From CAWKGV01 sp963849305 (GTDB taxonomy: Bacteria > Pseudomonadota > Alphaproteobacteria > Acetobacterales > Acetobacteraceae): 64,000 nt of DNA. This document shows, one piece after another, positions 51,039-59,945 of this stretch (position 1 is the stretch's first letter; each line of letters begins with the position of its first letter). The stretch lies in NCBI GenBank assembly GCA_963849305.1, contig CAWKGV010000004.1, positions 186,001 through 250,000 on the forward strand, given 5' to 3'. A program made the translations under genes and the position numbers. The notes beneath the pieces are model-generated. The model was not told the origin of the DNA. It ran no database searches and was given only the letters and a program-made list of their open reading frames with translations.

Positions 51039-51530
51039 TTGCCGCCCCAGCTCTCGATTTTCCGCTTCCCTGCCCTCCTCGCCTTATGCCTGCTCCCGGC
51101 GTGCTCGATGATCGCGCAGGCGCCGCTGCCACGCGGCAACCGGGTGGAGGCGGACCAACTCAAGCAACTGAAACCTGGCACGACCAGCCAGGCCGAGGTG
51201 GCGACGCTCCTGGGGTCGCCGACCGCCAAGGGAACGTTCGATCAGAACACCTGGATCTATGTCAGCTCGGTCACGCGGCCGGTGATCGCGGGAACACAGG
51301 CCGTGCTCAAGCAGAGCGTGGTCGAACTGCGCTTCGATGACAAAGGCGTCCTGCGCCAAGTGCAGACTGAGAATCTGAATAATGCACTGCCCGTCACGGT
51401 GGTCGCGCGCACGACGCCTGCGCCCGGTACCGAGGCCTCGTTCCTGCAGCAGCTTTTCGGCAACGTCGGCCGCTTCACTCCAGGCCTCACCCAGCCGACG
51501 GCCCCCGAAGGCGGCGCCCCGACACCCTGA
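51039..51530 (+). CDS. bamE: Outer-membrane assembly lipoprotein BamE/SmpA
   Basis: The 163-residue lipoprotein has a signal and lipobox L-L-P-A-C (Cys22). A SmpA/OmlA fold follows: Q-L-K-Q-L-K-P-G-T-T-S-Q-A-E-V-A-T-L-L-G-S-P, then W-I-Y-V-S-S and L-R-F-D-D-K-G-V-L. BamE stabilises the BAM complex that inserts outer-membrane barrels. TTG start at 51039 has AGGAG at 51029-51033. It diverges from the CBP3-YceD-rpmF operon, the standard arrangement in alphaproteobacteria. Confidence 0.93.
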   Translation: MPPQLSIFRFPALLALCLLPACSMIAQAPLPRGNRVEADQLKQLKPGTTSQAEVATLLGSPTAKGTFDQNTWIYVSSVTRPVIAGTQAVLKQSVVELRFDDKGVLRQVQTENLNNALPVTVVARTTPAPGTEASFLQQLFGNVGRFTPGLTQPTAPEGGAPTP

Positions 51531-51613
51531 AGCGATCGCGCGGTGTGATCGCACGCACAGCGCCTCGGCCCTCGATGAGGCAGGCTGCTCCGGTCTAGGA
51601 TGGAGTAGTCACC

Positions 51614-51808
51614 ATGAATATCGGCAAGATCTCACCGGCCGGATGGCTCTGGACCGCCCTGAGCCGTGCCGTCTGGGGTGCCCTGGCCGGTCTCGTCCGC
51701 GCGGAAGCGGATATGCGCCGCCTGGCCGAAATGAGCGATAGTATGCTGCGTGACATTGGCCTGGACCCGGCGCCGGCCCCAGCGGCCAAGCCCGCCTGGC
51801 CGCTTTAG
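51614..51808 (+). CDS. DUF1127 (YjiS-like) small protein
   Basis: The 64-residue protein ends with R-R-L-A-E-M-S-D-S-M-L-R-D-I-G-L-D, the DUF1127 signature (L-x-x-L-s-d-x-x-L-x-D-I-G-L). The N-terminal half holds a hydrophobic/amphipathic stretch (W-L-W-T-A-L-S-R-A-V-W-G-A-L). Members are induced by stress or regulate phosphate/RNA matters in some alphaproteobacteria; the function here is unknown. Confidence 0.85.
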   Translation: MNIGKISPAGWLWTALSRAVWGALAGLVRAEADMRRLAEMSDSMLRDIGLDPAPAPAAKPAWPL

Positions 51809-51902
51809 CCTGGACGTCAAACCGGCCACCCTGAGCGTCGCGGGAGGGTGACTGAACTCCGCTGCCATGTCTGCTCTACCCAAGTGGGAAGGAAGCAAAG
51901 CA

Positions 51903-52898
51903 ATGGAGAAGCGCCCTCTCGGCAGGACAGGGCTCCGCGTGTCGGTTCTCGGCTTCGGTTGCGGGGCGGTGGGCGGGCTGATCGTGCGCGGCGATGCCGC
52001 CGACCAGGAACGGGCGGTCGCACGCGCCATCGAGGCGGGCGTGGACTACTTCGACACCGCCCCCCAATACGGGGATGGCGAGTTGGAACGGAATCTCGGC
52101 CGCGTCCTTGCTCACTTGCGGCCGGAGGTGCTGGTCGGCACCAAGGTCCGCCTCGCCGACCCGGACAAGTCGCGCCTCGGCGAGGCGATCGCGGCTTCGC
52201 TGGACGCGAGCCTGCGGCGGCTTGGGCGCGATCACGTTGACCTGCTCCAGTTGCACAACCCGATCACGGCTGGGGACAGCCCCGGCACGATCGCGGCCAA
52301 AACCGTATTCGACGAGGTCGTGCCCGCGTTCGAGCGGCTCCGCGATCGCGGCAAGACGCGCTTCTTCGGCATCACCGCGATCGGCGAGACGCCGGCGCTG
52401 CGGGAGGTCGTGGATGCCGGCCGCCTGCACACAGCTCAAGTCGCCTACAACATGCTCAACCCGAGCGCCGGCGCCGCGCTGGCGCCGGGCTATCCGGCGC
52501 AAGACTACGACCGGCTGCTGGAGCGGATCGCGATAGCGGGGATGGGTGCGATCGGCATTCGAGTGTTGGCCGGCGGGGCACTCTCCGGGGAGGATGCCCG
52601 CCATCCCGTAGCCAGCCCGCCGCCCGAGCCGATCGGGTCCGCTCACTCCTATCGGGCCGACCTCGAACGTGCCCACCGGCTGCGGCCATTGGTCACTGAG
52701 GGCCACGCCGCCACACTGGCAGAAGCATCGCTCCGCTTCGCGCTTGCGCAGCCGGCGATGTCCTGCGTTCTGATCGGCATCGCCACGGTCGAGCAGTTCG
52801 AGCATGCAATCGTCGCCGCCGAAAAGGGCGGGCTGGGGCCGGACGGACTTCGGCGGCTCGCGGAGCTTCAGCGCGGTTTCACGGGTGAGGCGCGCTAG
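51903..52898 (+). CDS. Aldo/keto reductase family protein
   Basis: The 331-residue protein starts M-E-K-R-P-L-G-R-T-G-L and is preceded by GGAAGGAAG. It folds as a TIM barrel. Catalytic parts are G-V-D-Y-F-D-T-A-P-Q-Y-G (Asp, Tyr), G-T-K-V (Lys) and Q-L-H-N (His). C-terminal NADPH-binding segments C-V-L-I-G-I-A-T-V-E-Q-F-E follow. It reduces an aldehyde or ketone, substrate unknown. The subgroup resembles L-fucose-dehydrogenase/D-threo-aldose 1-dehydrogenase-like AKRs. Confidence 0.9.
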   Translation: MEKRPLGRTGLRVSVLGFGCGAVGGLIVRGDAADQERAVARAIEAGVDYFDTAPQYGDGELERNLGRVLAHLRPEVLVGTKVRLADPDKSRLGEAIAASLDASLRRLGRDHVDLLQLHNPITAGDSPGTIAAKTVFDEVVPAFERLRDRGKTRFFGITAIGETPALREVVDAGRLHTAQVAYNMLNPSAGAALAPGYPAQDYDRLLERIAIAGMGAIGIRVLAGGALSGEDARHPVASPPPEPIGSAHSYRADLERAHRLRPLVTEGHAATLAEASLRFALAQPAMSCVLIGIATVEQFEHAIVAAEKGGLGPDGLRRLAELQRGFTGEAR

Positions 52899-52957
52899 GA
52901 CGAGCCATTACCTATCATTGCAAAATCACAGCCCTGCCTCATCGGCGAACAGGCTGG

Positions 52958-53205
52958 TCATGTGCACCTCGCCCACTCGATGGATCGTGATGCCCCCTTT
53001 GCGCCCTGGGCGAGGCGCATCATGCGCTGGTTGCCGGCGAGAATCTCCGCGATGAAGCCGCGAACTCCGCGAGCGATGGCATGCTCCTGCAGGCGCGACT
53101 GCAGCGCCGAGCCGATCCCGCTACCCGCCACTCCGGCGCGACCATGAAGGCAACCTCGGCCAGGTTCGTGTCGGGTTGAGGAAATAACAGCCATTGGCTA
53201 CGGCG
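52958..53205 (-). pseudogene. GNAT acetyltransferase C-terminal remnant, frameshifted
   Basis: One frame reads F-P-Q-P-D-T-N-L-A-E-V-A-F-M-V-A-P-E-W, and after a frame change at about 53140 the next gives V-A-G-S-G-I-G-S-A-L-Q-S-R-L-Q-E-H-A (acetyl-CoA loop) and G-V-R-G-F-I-A-E-I-L-A-G-N-Q-R-M-M-R-L-A. These join as the second half of a GNAT domain. The first half and a start are missing, so it is a dead fragment. Confidence 0.65.
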
Positions 53206-53256
53206 CCCTCTCATAGGAGTGGACATCGAGCGCGATGCCATCACCCCCTGTCAGCC

Positions 53257-55038
53257 TCAATGCAGCGGCCACCACCAGAGGATCAGTATCGTGCCGAACA
53301 CGGCGACGATGATCGACAGCGGCAGTCCGAGTCGCCAGTAGTCGCCAAACCGGTAACCGCCCGGACCCATCACGAGCAGATTGTTCTGGTGGCCGATGGG
53401 GGTCAGGAAGTCGCAGGACGCGCCGAGTGCTACCGCCATTAAGAACGGGTCCGGGGCAAATCCCAGGGCCTTGGCCATCGCTGCGGCAACCGGGCCAAAA
53501 ACCAGGACCGCGGCGGCATGGTGCAGGAACGGCGTTAGCAACATCGTGATCACCAGGACCAGTGCGACCGCCCCGGAGCCCGGTAGGTGCCCGGCGACGC
53601 CGGTGAGCGCGTGCGCGACGAAGAGACTGGCGCCGGTGTCGCGCAGCGCTTCGCCGACTGGAACCAGGCAGGCCAGCATCACCAGCAGCGGCCCATCGAG
53701 TGCCTCATAAGCCTGGCGCGGCGTCAACAGACCGAGCAAGATCACCAGCACCACCGCGATGAAGAACGCGCTCTCCACTGCCATCGCGCGCGACACGACG
53801 AGCCCGACCGCACCCGCTAGGATGATCAGCGGCAGCCACCGGGGCCTGCGTCGGCCCAGTGTGATGTCGCGTTCGGCGAGCGGTAGGCAACCAAGCTGCC
53901 GCAACGCCTCGGCGAGATGATGGCGGCGACCCTGGAGCACCACCACGTCGCCCAGGCGGAACCGGGTCGTGCGCAGCCGGGCGGCGGTGCGCGCGCCGCC
54001 GCGGCTCATCGCCAGCAGGTTCACCTCGTAGCGCTGGCGCAAATGAACACTCTCCGGCGACTGGCCGATCAGAGGCGAATCCGCCAGTACCACGGCCTCG
54101 GTCGCCTCCAGCTCGTCATCCTTGTCGCGCCGCTCGGTGTCGGCCATCGCCGCCGCGCCGAGCAGATCGAGCCCGGCACGGTCCATCACCGGCTGAAGCG
54201 CAATGGGGTCGCCCCGCAACACGAGAATATCGTTCTCGTAAAGGGTCCAGTGCGAGGCCGGAATGTAGCGATGATCTTGGTCGCGCACGATGGCGATCAC
54301 ACTGACATCGCCTTCAGCCAGATCCTCAAGCTCGCCCACCGTCTTGCCCACGAGTGGCGAACCGGCGGGCAACCCCGCCTCGGCGGTGTAGTCCTCGATT
54401 GCGAAGCGCCGCTCCACCTGGGCATCGCCCTTGCGCTCGGGCAGCAGGCGCCAGCCGAAGCAGAGGAAGGCGATCGCCAGCAGCGACAAGGGCAGCCCAA
54501 CGGGTGCGAAGCTGAAGAGGTGGAACGGCCGGCCCTCGACTTCCTGGCGCACGGTGGAGATCAGCAGGTTGGGCGAGGTTCCGACCAACGTGATCGTGCC
54601 GCCGATAAGCGAGCCGAAGGAAAGCGGCATCAGATAGCGCGAGGCGGGACGGTCGTTTCGCTTTGCGGCCTGCATGGCGATCGGCACGAAAATGCCGAGG
54701 GCGCCAACGTTCTTCATCACGGCGGAGAGGAAGGTGACGGCGGACGTCAGCAGCAGCACCTGCGCCGAAGTATTGGGAAGAGCGCGCGTGAGGCGGCGCA
54801 TCGGCGCGTCCACGATCCCGGAGCCCGCGATTGCCCGGCTCAGCACCAGAACCGAGCCGACGATGATGACGAGCGCGCTGGAAAAGCCGGAAAACGCCTT
54901 CGCAGGCGAGGTAATGCCGGAGGCGATCGCGCAAGCCAGGGCCAGCGCCGCAACCACGTCGTAGCGCAGACGGTTCGAGACGAACAGCACGAACATGCCT
55001 CCGACGATCGCGAAGGCTTCGATCTGATGGAGGCTCAT
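53257..55038 (-). CDS. SLC13-type anion permease with two TrkA-C domains
   Basis: The 593-residue inner-membrane protein (start M-S-L-H-Q-I-E-A-F) has an N-terminal group of membrane helices with the loop S-F-G-S-L-I-G-G-T-I-T-L-V-G-T-S-P-N. In the middle (about 185-390) are two TrkA-C/RCK-C domains (A-G-S-P-L-V-G-K-T-V-G-E-L; S-P-L-I-G-Q-S-P). A second helix group with L-T-P-I-G-H-Q-N-N follows. The twin S/T-P-N / H-Q-N-N loops bind Na+ and anion. Sulfate, dicarboxylate or arsenite are possible substrates. Confidence 0.92.
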   Translation of the reverse strand: MSLHQIEAFAIVGGMFVLFVSNRLRYDVVAALALACAIASGITSPAKAFSGFSSALVIIVGSVLVLSRAIAGSGIVDAPMRRLTRALPNTSAQVLLLTSAVTFLSAVMKNVGALGIFVPIAMQAAKRNDRPASRYLMPLSFGSLIGGTITLVGTSPNLLISTVRQEVEGRPFHLFSFAPVGLPLSLLAIAFLCFGWRLLPERKGDAQVERRFAIEDYTAEAGLPAGSPLVGKTVGELEDLAEGDVSVIAIVRDQDHRYIPASHWTLYENDILVLRGDPIALQPVMDRAGLDLLGAAAMADTERRDKDDELEATEAVVLADSPLIGQSPESVHLRQRYEVNLLAMSRGGARTAARLRTTRFRLGDVVVLQGRRHHLAEALRQLGCLPLAERDITLGRRRPRWLPLIILAGAVGLVVSRAMAVESAFFIAVVLVILLGLLTPRQAYEALDGPLLVMLACLVPVGEALRDTGASLFVAHALTGVAGHLPGSGAVALVLVITMLLTPFLHHAAAVLVFGPVAAAMAKALGFAPDPFLMAVALGASCDFLTPIGHQNNLLVMGPGGYRFGDYWRLGLPLSIIVAVFGTILILWWWPLH

Positions 55039-55155
55039 GCCGCCGGTTTTTACACCCGCGCCACGACTTGTGGTATTGAATGCTGCGGCCGTGTCTCGTG
55101 TTTGCCTCAAAGGCCGGGCCTTCGCTGATCGATCAGCGCCGTATCAACACGTCTC

Positions 55156-55490
55156 CGCGAAGCCTCCGGTTTGGTCCGCTACGAGGCCGAGGAAAGCGTC
55201 GACGCTGACGGCATCGACGTCTCGCGCGAATACAAGATCCGGCTGAAGATCGCCTAGTACGGCGAGAATATCGAGTTCGACCTCAGCGGCACTTCGGCGC
55301 AGGGGCAGCAGCATCAATTGCGGCGTGCTGGACGTGAAGACATCGATCGGCGTCGCGCTCAAGATGCTGATTGAGCAGGACACACCCTATAGCTCGGGAT
55401 CGTCATCGCAACATCGACGTGGTGATCCCGCCCGGCACGATTTGCAGCGCCGCCCCGCCGGACGGGGCGATCCTCCTCTATTGGGAGAGA
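55156..55490 (+). pseudogene. Hydantoinase B/oxoprolinase (HyuB) fragment with a stop and frameshifts
   Basis: The plus strand reads Y-E-A-E-E-S-V-D-A-D-G-I-D-V-S-R-E-Y-K-I-R-L-K-I-A then a TAG (about 55256), then I-E-F-D-L-S-G-T-S-A-Q. It continues in another frame as N-C-G-V-L-D-V-K-T-S-I-G-V-A-L-K-M-L and in a third as N-I-D-V-V-I-P-P-G-T-I-C. All belong to the middle of an N-methylhydantoinase/acetone-carboxylase type subunit. Several lesions in 300 bases show long decay. Confidence 0.7.
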
Positions 55491-55525
55491 GCAATACACC
55501 CGGCCCTTTTTTGGCTGATTGCCGC

Positions 55526-56287
55526 TCAGGTCCGGAACGGGTCTTCGTGGTAGCCGACAGAGACCAGACAGAGCCCGGCGGCCGGAGCGGTCGGGCCGGC
55601 CGCCGCGCGGTCGCGTGCGGCGAGCGCGGCGCCCACCCGCTCTGCCGGCCAACTTCCATCGCCCGCCAGCCGAAGTGTCCCCACCATGGTGCGCACCTGA
55701 TGGTGCAGGAAGCTGCGCGCCTCGGCGACGATCTCGATTGTCTCACCAGAAGCCCGCACGTCCAGTCGGTCGAGCGTGCGAATCGGGGTCTTCGCCTGGC
55801 ACGCGGCGGCACGAAAGCTGGTGAAGTCGTGTCGGCCGAGCAGAGGCAGCGCCGCGCGCCGCATCGCCTCGGCATCAAGCGCGGCCGGGATATGCCACAC
55901 CCGTCCGGCAGCGAGCGCGGGCCGGGCGCGCCGGTTCAGGATCACGTAGCGATACGTGCGACGGAAAGCCGAGAAGCGTGCGGTCCAAGTCTCGGGGGCA
56001 ATGGCCACGCCCAGCACCGAGACCGGGTGTGGTTTCATATGGTAATTGAGTGCATCGCGCAGCCTGTCCGCGCCGATCTCGGTTTCCAGCGCGATCTCCG
56101 CCACCTGGCCCGCGGCATGGACGCCGGCATCGGTTCGTCCCGCCACCCGGCTGCTCACGGTCTGGCCGGCGCTGAGCTTGGCCGCCGCCGCTTCCAGCAC
56201 CTCCTGTACCGAAAGCCCGTCTCGTTGACGCTGCCAGCCGACGAACGGGCCGCCGTCATATTCGATCAACAGCGCGAATCGGGGCAT
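55526..56287 (-). CDS. truA: tRNA pseudouridine(38-40) synthase
   Basis: The 253-residue protein has the TruA catalytic motif R-V-A-G-R-T-D53-A-G-V-H-A, with Asp53 as nucleophile. F-V-G-W-Q-R-Q at the start and H-H-Q-V-R-T-M-V-G-T-L near the end also match. It modifies U38-U40 in tRNA anticodon arms. The ATG at 56287 overlaps the fmt stop (TGATG); the frame is open upstream only by chance. It is the third gene of def-fmt-truA. Confidence 0.95.
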   Translation of the reverse strand: MPRFALLIEYDGGPFVGWQRQRDGLSVQEVLEAAAAKLSAGQTVSSRVAGRTDAGVHAAGQVAEIALETEIGADRLRDALNYHMKPHPVSVLGVAIAPETWTARFSAFRRTYRYVILNRRARPALAAGRVWHIPAALDAEAMRRAALPLLGRHDFTSFRAAACQAKTPIRTLDRLDVRASGETIEIVAEARSFLHHQVRTMVGTLRLAGDGSWPAERVGAALAARDRAAAGPTAPAAGLCLVSVGYHEDPFRT

Positions 56288-57192
56288 CAGCCGAGACTTG
56301 TCCCGGCCGGCACCGGATGGCCGCGCAGGAAGGCGAGGGCGTCCATCGAAGCGCGGCCGGCAAGTTGCACCCGGATCAGGCGCAGCGCGCCGGTTCCGCA
56401 GGCGACCAGCAAGGCGCTGTCCAGCACGGTGCCCGGCGCTCCTCCGGCGAGCTCCGGGACAGCGGCCAGCACCTTCAGGACCGCGCCATCGAGCATCGTA
56501 AAGCTGCCCGGCCAGGGATCGAAGGCGCGCACTTGCCGCTCCAGCACTTCCGCGCCGCGCGTCCAATCGAGGCGGCCGTGCTCGCGGCTCAGCTTCGGGG
56601 CGTAGGTGGCGCCCTCGGCCGGCTGGGGAATGGGGGGAGGATCGTCGGCCAGCGCGCGGAGGATCAACCGCGCGCCCAGCTCGGCCAACTGATCGTGCAG
56701 CATCGCGGAGGTGGTGGTGGCGGAAATCGGCACGCTCTCGCGCAGCAGCATCGGGCCGGTGTCCAGCCCGGCGTCCATTTGCATGATGGTCACGCCGGTC
56801 TCCGTGTCCCCGGCCAGCACTGCGGCCTGGATCGGCGCGGCGCCGCGCCATCGGGGGAGCAGGCTGGCATGAATGTTGATGCAGCCGCGGCGCGGCGAGT
56901 CCAGCATCGCTTCCGGCAGGATCGCTCCATAGGCGGCCACGACCGCCGCATCCAGTCCCAGAGCCGCGAAGATCGCGTGCTCCGCCGCGTCTTGCCGCGG
57001 GCGAGTGGGCGTCCGGACCGACAGGCCAAGCCGTTCCGCCTCCTGATGCACCGGGCAGCGGCGCACCGCCTGCCCCCGCCCCGCCGCGCGCGGCGGCTGA
57101 CAATAGACGGCGACGATCTCGTGGCCGGCCGAATGGAGGGCGCGCAGCGCCGGAACTGCGAATTGCGGGCTGCCCATGAAGGCGATGCGCAT
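56287..57192 (-). CDS. fmt: Methionyl-tRNA formyltransferase
   Basis: The 301-residue protein has F-M-G-S-P-Q-F-A-V-P-A-L at the start and the active-site I-N-I-H-A-S-L-L-P-R-W-R-G-A-A-P-I. D-T-G-P-M-L lies before the linker, and a C-terminal OB-like tRNA-binding domain follows. It formylates initiator Met-tRNA using 10-formyl-THF, the product of the fhs gene at the other end of the window. It follows def by five bases. Confidence 0.96.
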   Translation of the reverse strand: MRIAFMGSPQFAVPALRALHSAGHEIVAVYCQPPRAAGRGQAVRRCPVHQEAERLGLSVRTPTRPRQDAAEHAIFAALGLDAAVVAAYGAILPEAMLDSPRRGCINIHASLLPRWRGAAPIQAAVLAGDTETGVTIMQMDAGLDTGPMLLRESVPISATTTSAMLHDQLAELGARLILRALADDPPPIPQPAEGATYAPKLSREHGRLDWTRGAEVLERQVRAFDPWPGSFTMLDGAVLKVLAAVPELAGGAPGTVLDSALLVACGTGALRLIRVQLAGRASMDALAFLRGHPVPAGTSLG

Positions 57193-57197
57193 CTCGG

Positions 57198-57740
57198 CTA
57201 TGCGGCGCTGCCCTCGCGCTTCTGGCGCATTTCCTTCGCGAGCCGACGCAGGATCATATTGCGCTTCAGATTGGAGAGGTGATCGACGAACAGGATACCA
57301 TCCAGGTGGTCGATCTCGTGCTGCAAACAGGCCGCCAACAGTCCCTCCGCCTCGATTTCCCGCTTCGCCCCTTCCTGGTCGAAGTAGCGGACCTTCACCC
57401 GTGCCGGCCGGGTGATGTCGGCATACTGACCCGGCAGTGACAGGCAGCCCTCCTCGCGCGTGGCAAGCTCGTCGCTGACCCCAGCCACTTCCGGATTGAT
57501 CAAGGTGATGGGCGCTGGCCGCTCATCCGGAATCAGGTCCACCACCGCGACGCGCAGGCCGACACCGACCTGCGGCGCGGCAAGCCCGATTCCGGGCGCG
57601 CGATACATGGTCGCGTATAGGCGCGGGATCAGCTCGCGCACGCGGTCCGCATCCTGCTCCTCCACCCTGCGCGCGCGCGCCTTCAGGGCCGGGTCGGGTG
57701 CGATCAGGATCGGCAGGAGGTCGTTGCCGGAAGCGTCCAT
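57198..57740 (-). CDS. def: Peptide deformylase
   Basis: The 180-residue protein has the three deformylase motifs G-I-G-L-A-A-P-Q-V-G, E-E-G-C-L-S-L-P and Q-H-E-I-D-H-L-D-G; the Cys and two His bind the metal. It removes the N-formyl group from new proteins. Start 57740 (M-D-A-S-G-N-D) or 57749 (M-R-G-M) cannot be separated; both are close. It heads the def-fmt-truA operon. Confidence 0.95.
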   Translation of the reverse strand: MDASGNDLLPILIAPDPALKARARRVEEQDADRVRELIPRLYATMYRAPGIGLAAPQVGVGLRVAVVDLIPDERPAPITLINPEVAGVSDELATREEGCLSLPGQYADITRPARVKVRYFDQEGAKREIEAEGLLAACLQHEIDHLDGILFVDHLSNLKRNMILRRLAKEMRQKREGSAA

Positions 57741-57791
57741 GCCGCGCATTTAGCCGCGCGGGCGGCCCGTATCAACGCCGGGCGACGGGTT

Positions 57792-58295
57792 TCATTGCAG
57801 GTTGCCCCAGCGTGGCACCGCCGGCTCCGCGCTCGCCCACTGCCAGCCGCTGGGACGGCGGCAGACATCGGCCGCGTACCAGCTTTGCTTCGCCTTGGCG
57901 CCCGAACCCTCCGCCACGGAGAAGACGATATGCTTGCACGCCGTGAGCGGGTTGGGGATGTCGGCGCTCACCTGCAGCTCGCCGTGCTCGTTGCCGATCG
58001 GGACGATGTGGTTGATGTGCCAAGGTGCCTGGCCGCCGACCGGCAGCGCGCCGGCAAGTGTGGCGATGGCCTCCTGCTCCGCGTGTTGACGCGAGCGGCC
58101 GAACCAGTCGAGCGCGGCGCCGGTCGCGGTCGCGGTGCCGATCCCGACCGCGAAGCCGATCGCCGGGCTCGCGGTTCCGCCACCCGCCGCCGCGCCGCTG
58201 ACGACACCCACGATTTGGGGGACCGCCTTGCAGCCGGTGAGCAGCGTGACCACGCCCACGGCCAGCGGCGGCAGCGCCCGCCGCCGCCCGTTCAT
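57792..58295 (-). CDS. Lipoprotein of unknown function, tandem paralogue 2
   Basis: The 167-residue protein starts M-N-G-R-R-R-A-L-P-P and has a lipobox L-L-T-G-C. A Gly/Ala-rich hydrophobic stretch (G-A-A-A-G-G-G-T-A-S-P-A-I-G-F-A-V-G-I-G) follows. Next come G-Q-A-P-W-H-I-N-H-I-V-P-I-G-N-E-H-G-E-L-Q-V, C-K-H-I-V-F-S-V and, at the end, W-Q-W-A-S-A-E-P-A-V-P-R-W-G-N-L-Q. The same pattern is in the gene before it, so this pair arose by duplication. Start overlaps the upstream stop by 4 bases. Confidence 0.75.
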   Translation of the reverse strand: MNGRRRALPPLAVGVVTLLTGCKAVPQIVGVVSGAAAGGGTASPAIGFAVGIGTATATGAALDWFGRSRQHAEQEAIATLAGALPVGGQAPWHINHIVPIGNEHGELQVSADIPNPLTACKHIVFSVAEGSGAKAKQSWYAADVCRRPSGWQWASAEPAVPRWGNLQ

Positions 58296-58837
58296 TGCAG
58301 CGCCCCCCATCGCTCCGTAGCGGGCTCGGCGGTCGCCCATTTCCACCGGCCTTCGTCGTTGCAGATCGTGGCGGTGTAGAAGGCCGGATTGGGACGGCCA
58401 TCGTCGGTGTGTGCGACCGAGAACACGATGTCCTTGCAGGGAACGCCCGGCGCACTGCTGTCCCTCGTTACGCTGACTTCGCCGTGCTCGTTGGCCTCAA
58501 CCGGAATCCTGTGAACCACCCGCCAGGGAGCGACCTGGCCGGGCGCCAGCGGCCCGGCGGCGTCGGCGATGTCGTTCTGTTCGGTCTCGTGGACCCGGCG
58601 CTCCACATATTGCAGGCCGGCATTGGCCCCGGCCCCCACTCCGAGGCCGATGCCGGTGGCGACCGCGGGTGACTTCGTCACCGCATTGGCGATCCCGGCA
58701 CCGGCGATGCCGGCCACATCTCCGGTCGTGGCACTCAGGAAGGACGTGCAGCCGGAGAGCGCGAGGAGAGCCAGCGGCGACAGCGCCGCCCAGCCCCACC
58801 GTGCCCGCGGGTGGAGCGAAGATGAACCATTCCGCAT
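58292..58837 (-). CDS. Lipoprotein of unknown function, tandem paralogue 1
   Basis: The 181-residue protein (start M-R-N-G-S-S-S-L) has a lipobox L-A-L-S-G-C-T and a Gly/Ala-rich glycine-zipper-like stretch (G-I-G-L-G-V-G-A-G-A-N-A-G). Then follow V-A-P-W-R-V-V-H-R-I-P-V-E-A-N-E-H-G-E-V-S-V, C-K-D-I-V-F-S-V and W-K-W-A-T-A-E-P-A-T-E-R-W-G-A-L-Q. The end repeats of both proteins align almost residue by residue. The conserved W-x-W-A-x-A-E-P-A and N-E-H-G-E blocks suggest a fixed periplasmic function; I do not know it. Confidence 0.75.
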   Translation of the reverse strand: MRNGSSSLHPRARWGWAALSPLALLALSGCTSFLSATTGDVAGIAGAGIANAVTKSPAVATGIGLGVGAGANAGLQYVERRVHETEQNDIADAAGPLAPGQVAPWRVVHRIPVEANEHGEVSVTRDSSAPGVPCKDIVFSVAHTDDGRPNPAFYTATICNDEGRWKWATAEPATERWGALQ

Positions 58838-58962
58838 CCCTGCATCTTCCGGCACGCACGCGGACCGGTCCAGGTGCGCACGAACGGGGAGACTGCCGCT
58901 CGCGATCAAAAAGCCGCGCGGCGAGCGACGGAGCTGCCGTCCTCCGCAGCTTGGTTCGCCCG

Positions 58963-59874
58963 CTACGTGATGCGTCCCATCGCACGCAGCGCCGCTTCCA
59001 TCCGCTCGCGGTTGCGCGTCTGCGGTGCGGCGTTGGACATGTCGAGGATCTTCGGCATGGCCTCGTCGATCATCTCGATCGTGACCGGCTCAAGCGGATC
59101 GAACTGGACGCCCTCGGAACGGAAGAACTGAAGCCGCGCGAAACCGCCGCCGGAAGCGGTGATGATCTCGCCGGTGATGTTGCAGTTGTCGCTGCAAAGC
59201 CAGGCAACGGCGGGCGAGACCAGCTCCGGCTTCATGAACTCGCGCAGGTGAGGCGGCAGCAGATCCTCGGTCATGCGCGTCCGCGCCGAGGGCGAGATGG
59301 CGTTGATCAGGATGTTGTACTTGCCGCCTTCCAGCCGCAGCACGTTGATCAATCCGATTACCGCCATCTTGGCCGCACCGTAATTGGCCTGGCCGAAATT
59401 GCCGGACGTACCGGAGCCCGAGGTGGTGACGACGATGCGCCCGTATTTCCGCTCGCGCATGATCGGCCATACCGTCTTAGTGCAGTACACCGTGCCCATG
59501 TAGTGAACGTCGGAGCACTCGCGGAAATCCTGCATGGACATGTTGGCGAACGCCTTGTCGCGTAGGATGCCGGCGTTGTTCACCAGGATGTCCACACGCC
59601 CCCAGGTACGCACTGCCGTCTCGGCGATCGATTGCGCGGCGGCCTCGTCCGTCACCGACGCATAACTGGCGACCGCCTCGCCGCCGGCCGTCCTGATCTC
59701 GTTCACGACCTTGTCGGCAACGGCGTGCTGGCTGCCCACGCCGTCCACGGCGCCACCAGGATCATTCACAACCACCTTCGCGCCGCGGCTCGCGAGCAGG
59801 AGCGCGTGCTCGCGACCGATCCCAGAGCCCCCACCGGTCACGATCGCGACCTGGTCATCGAAGCGAATGGGCAT
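58963..59874 (-). CDS. SDR family oxidoreductase, MFE-2/hydroxyacyl-CoA dehydrogenase-like
   Basis: The 303-residue protein has the cofactor motif V-T-G-G-G-S-G-I-G-R-E, N-N-A-G-I-L-R-D-K, and the catalytic Ser in T-T-S-G-S-G with Y-G-A-A-K. The N-D-P-G-G segment and A-D-K-V-V-N-E-I-R match the (3R)-hydroxyacyl-CoA dehydrogenase part of multifunctional enzyme 2. AGGAGG precedes the ATG at 59874. It probably oxidises a 3-hydroxyacyl-CoA or steroid-like alcohol. Confidence 0.88.
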   Translation of the reverse strand: MPIRFDDQVAIVTGGGSGIGREHALLLASRGAKVVVNDPGGAVDGVGSQHAVADKVVNEIRTAGGEAVASYASVTDEAAAQSIAETAVRTWGRVDILVNNAGILRDKAFANMSMQDFRECSDVHYMGTVYCTKTVWPIMRERKYGRIVVTTSGSGTSGNFGQANYGAAKMAVIGLINVLRLEGGKYNILINAISPSARTRMTEDLLPPHLREFMKPELVSPAVAWLCSDNCNITGEIITASGGGFARLQFFRSEGVQFDPLEPVTIEMIDEAMPKILDMSNAAPQTRNRERMEAALRAMGRIT

Positions 59875-59945
59875 GTATCCTCCTTCAGTCTTCACGCGTC
59901 TTGGATCAAGAAACCTAGCCGCGGTTCCCGACTTGGCATAGCGGA

